Shown here one piece after another: positions 63,415 to 64,000 of a stretch of DNA of 64,000 bases; within the stretch, counting starts at the first letter, position 1; each line of letters opens with the position of its first letter. Below the pieces are notes generated by a model. It ran no database searches, had not been told where the DNA came from, and saw only the letters and a program-made list of their open reading frames with translations. Source of the stretch: Entomortierella parvispora (Eukaryota > Mortierellomycota > Mortierellomycetes > Mortierellales > Mortierellaceae); contig OY752145.1 of the NCBI GenBank assembly GCA_963573315.1, positions 1,488,001 to 1,552,000 of the forward strand. The letters run 5' to 3'. The translations under genes and the position numbers were made by a program.

Positions 63415-64000
63415 ATGAAGCCTATAATGCTAACTACCGTTTTACTAGCCCTGAGCGTTGTAACCCTCCAACGATCAACGGTTTCTGCTCACAGCTGGCT
63501 GGATTGCACTGACATGCGCGATTATGGATGTGCAGGCTTCCCACTTGGCTACCCGTCTCGAGCGGACAGTGACATCAATAGCAAATACACCTACCTCGTT
63601 CAAGATCGACGGCCGGATGCTTCCGTCTGTCAGCCAGGCCGTCAAAACATCCCCGGCAACAACCCCTTCCCAATCGCATCTGTGACACCAGGGCAGAATT
63701 TGCATTTGACCTGGCAGCCTGATGGTCATTTGAATGATGGAAATCCTTCAACAATCGAGATCCATTGGTCAGGAATTCCGGGTCAACAACTCCACACGCG
63801 TTCGGAACTGACCCCTAGCACTGTTCTAGGAACAATGGTCTTTGCTACGTCCGCCAACTGTGACGTGCCCTCGGAACCGAATACTTGGTGCCATGGTCAT
63901 CTCGCGATCCCAGAGTCTACAAAACCAGGGATTTATCAGTTGGTTTGGTGGTGGAAATATGATCGGAACCCTCACGGCGAGGAATACTCGACTTGCTTTG
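63415..64000 (+). CDS. Secreted LPMO-like protein starting with His, 3' end outside window
   Basis: The reading frame runs open for 195 codons to the right edge. A signal peptide (about 1-25, MLTTVLLALSVVTLQRSTVS then A) is followed by HSWLDCTDMRDYGCAGFPLG, so cleavage should leave His at the N-terminus. Further marks: DASVCQPGRQNIPGNNPFPI, ASVTPGQNLHLTWQPDGHLN, ATSANCDVPSEPNTWCHGHL and LVWWWKYDRNPHGEEYSTCF. Paired cysteines, the GxxxxLTWxPxGH strand and a WWW...GEEYSTCF end are features of fungal and oomycete secreted proteins related in fold to copper monooxygenases. They are often annotated as uncharacterised DUF proteins. Substrate and activity unknown. It is not closely similar to the LPMO-like gene at 21.0 kb beyond the N-terminal His. 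Confidence 0.7.
   Translation, partial: MKPIMLTTVLLALSVVTLQRSTVSAHSWLDCTDMRDYGCAGFPLGYPSRADSDINSKYTYLVQDRRPDASVCQPGRQNIPGNNPFPIASVTPGQNLHLTWQPDGHLNDGNPSTIEIHWSGIPGQQLHTRSELTPSTVLGTMVFATSANCDVPSEPNTWCHGHLAIPESTKPGIYQLVWWWKYDRNPHGEEYSTCF

Noticed and set aside
1-64000. CRISPR arrays, rRNA or tRNA genes
   Set aside because: No regularly spaced repeats seen; GGTTCGAAT-like matches (for example near 32760 and 36830) lack a surrounding cloverleaf. A tRNAscan run would settle this.

Overview
The window looks like a chromosomal segment of an early-diverging, zygomycete-type fungus, most likely Mortierellomycotina (Mortierella or a relative). Genes carry short introns of about 80-210 bp with branch-point-like CTAAC/CTAAT motifs. 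Promoters are pyrimidine-rich on the sense strand. The gene set is that of a filamentous fungus: TSC2, Sch9-type kinase, calpain, urease accessory protein and histidine-started secreted proteins. Three hallmarks of this lineage are present: a decayed Crinkler, a NACHT-pentapeptide-WD40 protein, and a gene joining an XPG/FEN1-like region to a TnpB/Fanzor-like nuclease. The taxonomic placement is inferred from these traits, not from a database search.

Layout. 0-10 kb: the 5' end of an ALDH3-type aldehyde dehydrogenase (minus) diverges from thymidylate synthase (plus). A metaxin/Sam37 gene (plus, 6 exons) follows, converging on REV1 (minus, 10 exons). 10-17 kb: a C2-domain AGC kinase (Sch9-like) and a calpain. 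17-21 kb: a gene-poor patch with a dead Crinkler, a degenerate second copy of the calpain 3' end, simple repeats and no intact gene I recognise. 21-29 kb: an LPMO-like secreted protein, UreD, mitochondrial acyl carrier protein, an unknown mitochondrial membrane protein on the same divergent promoter, and a secreted alkaline phosphatase. 29-37 kb: accessory DNA with an unassigned ORF, a cysteine-rich secreted protein and the broken XPG-RuvC gene. 37-63 kb: a PDP-type PP2C, cyclophilin, a large NACHT/WD40 protein, TSC2, an FAD monooxygenase, a giant F-box/LRR protein, and the 5' end of another secreted protein that starts with His after signal cleavage.

Most genes are independent housekeeping genes, with no operon-like organisation. 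Links worth noting: TSC2 and the Sch9-like kinase belong to the same TORC1 growth pathway. Three genes serve mitochondrial outer- or inner-membrane or matrix functions (metaxin, acyl carrier protein, PDP-like phosphatase). Alkaline phosphatase, the LPMO-like proteins and the cysteine-rich protein are secreted.

The most unusual item is the minus-strand gene at 31.6-36.1 kb. An N-terminal XPG/FEN1-like nuclease region and a C-terminal RuvC plus zinc-finger region of TnpB/Fanzor type appear to form one transcription unit. At least three reading-frame breaks suggest this copy is dead. Splice sites were assigned by eye and checked only by reading-frame continuity.
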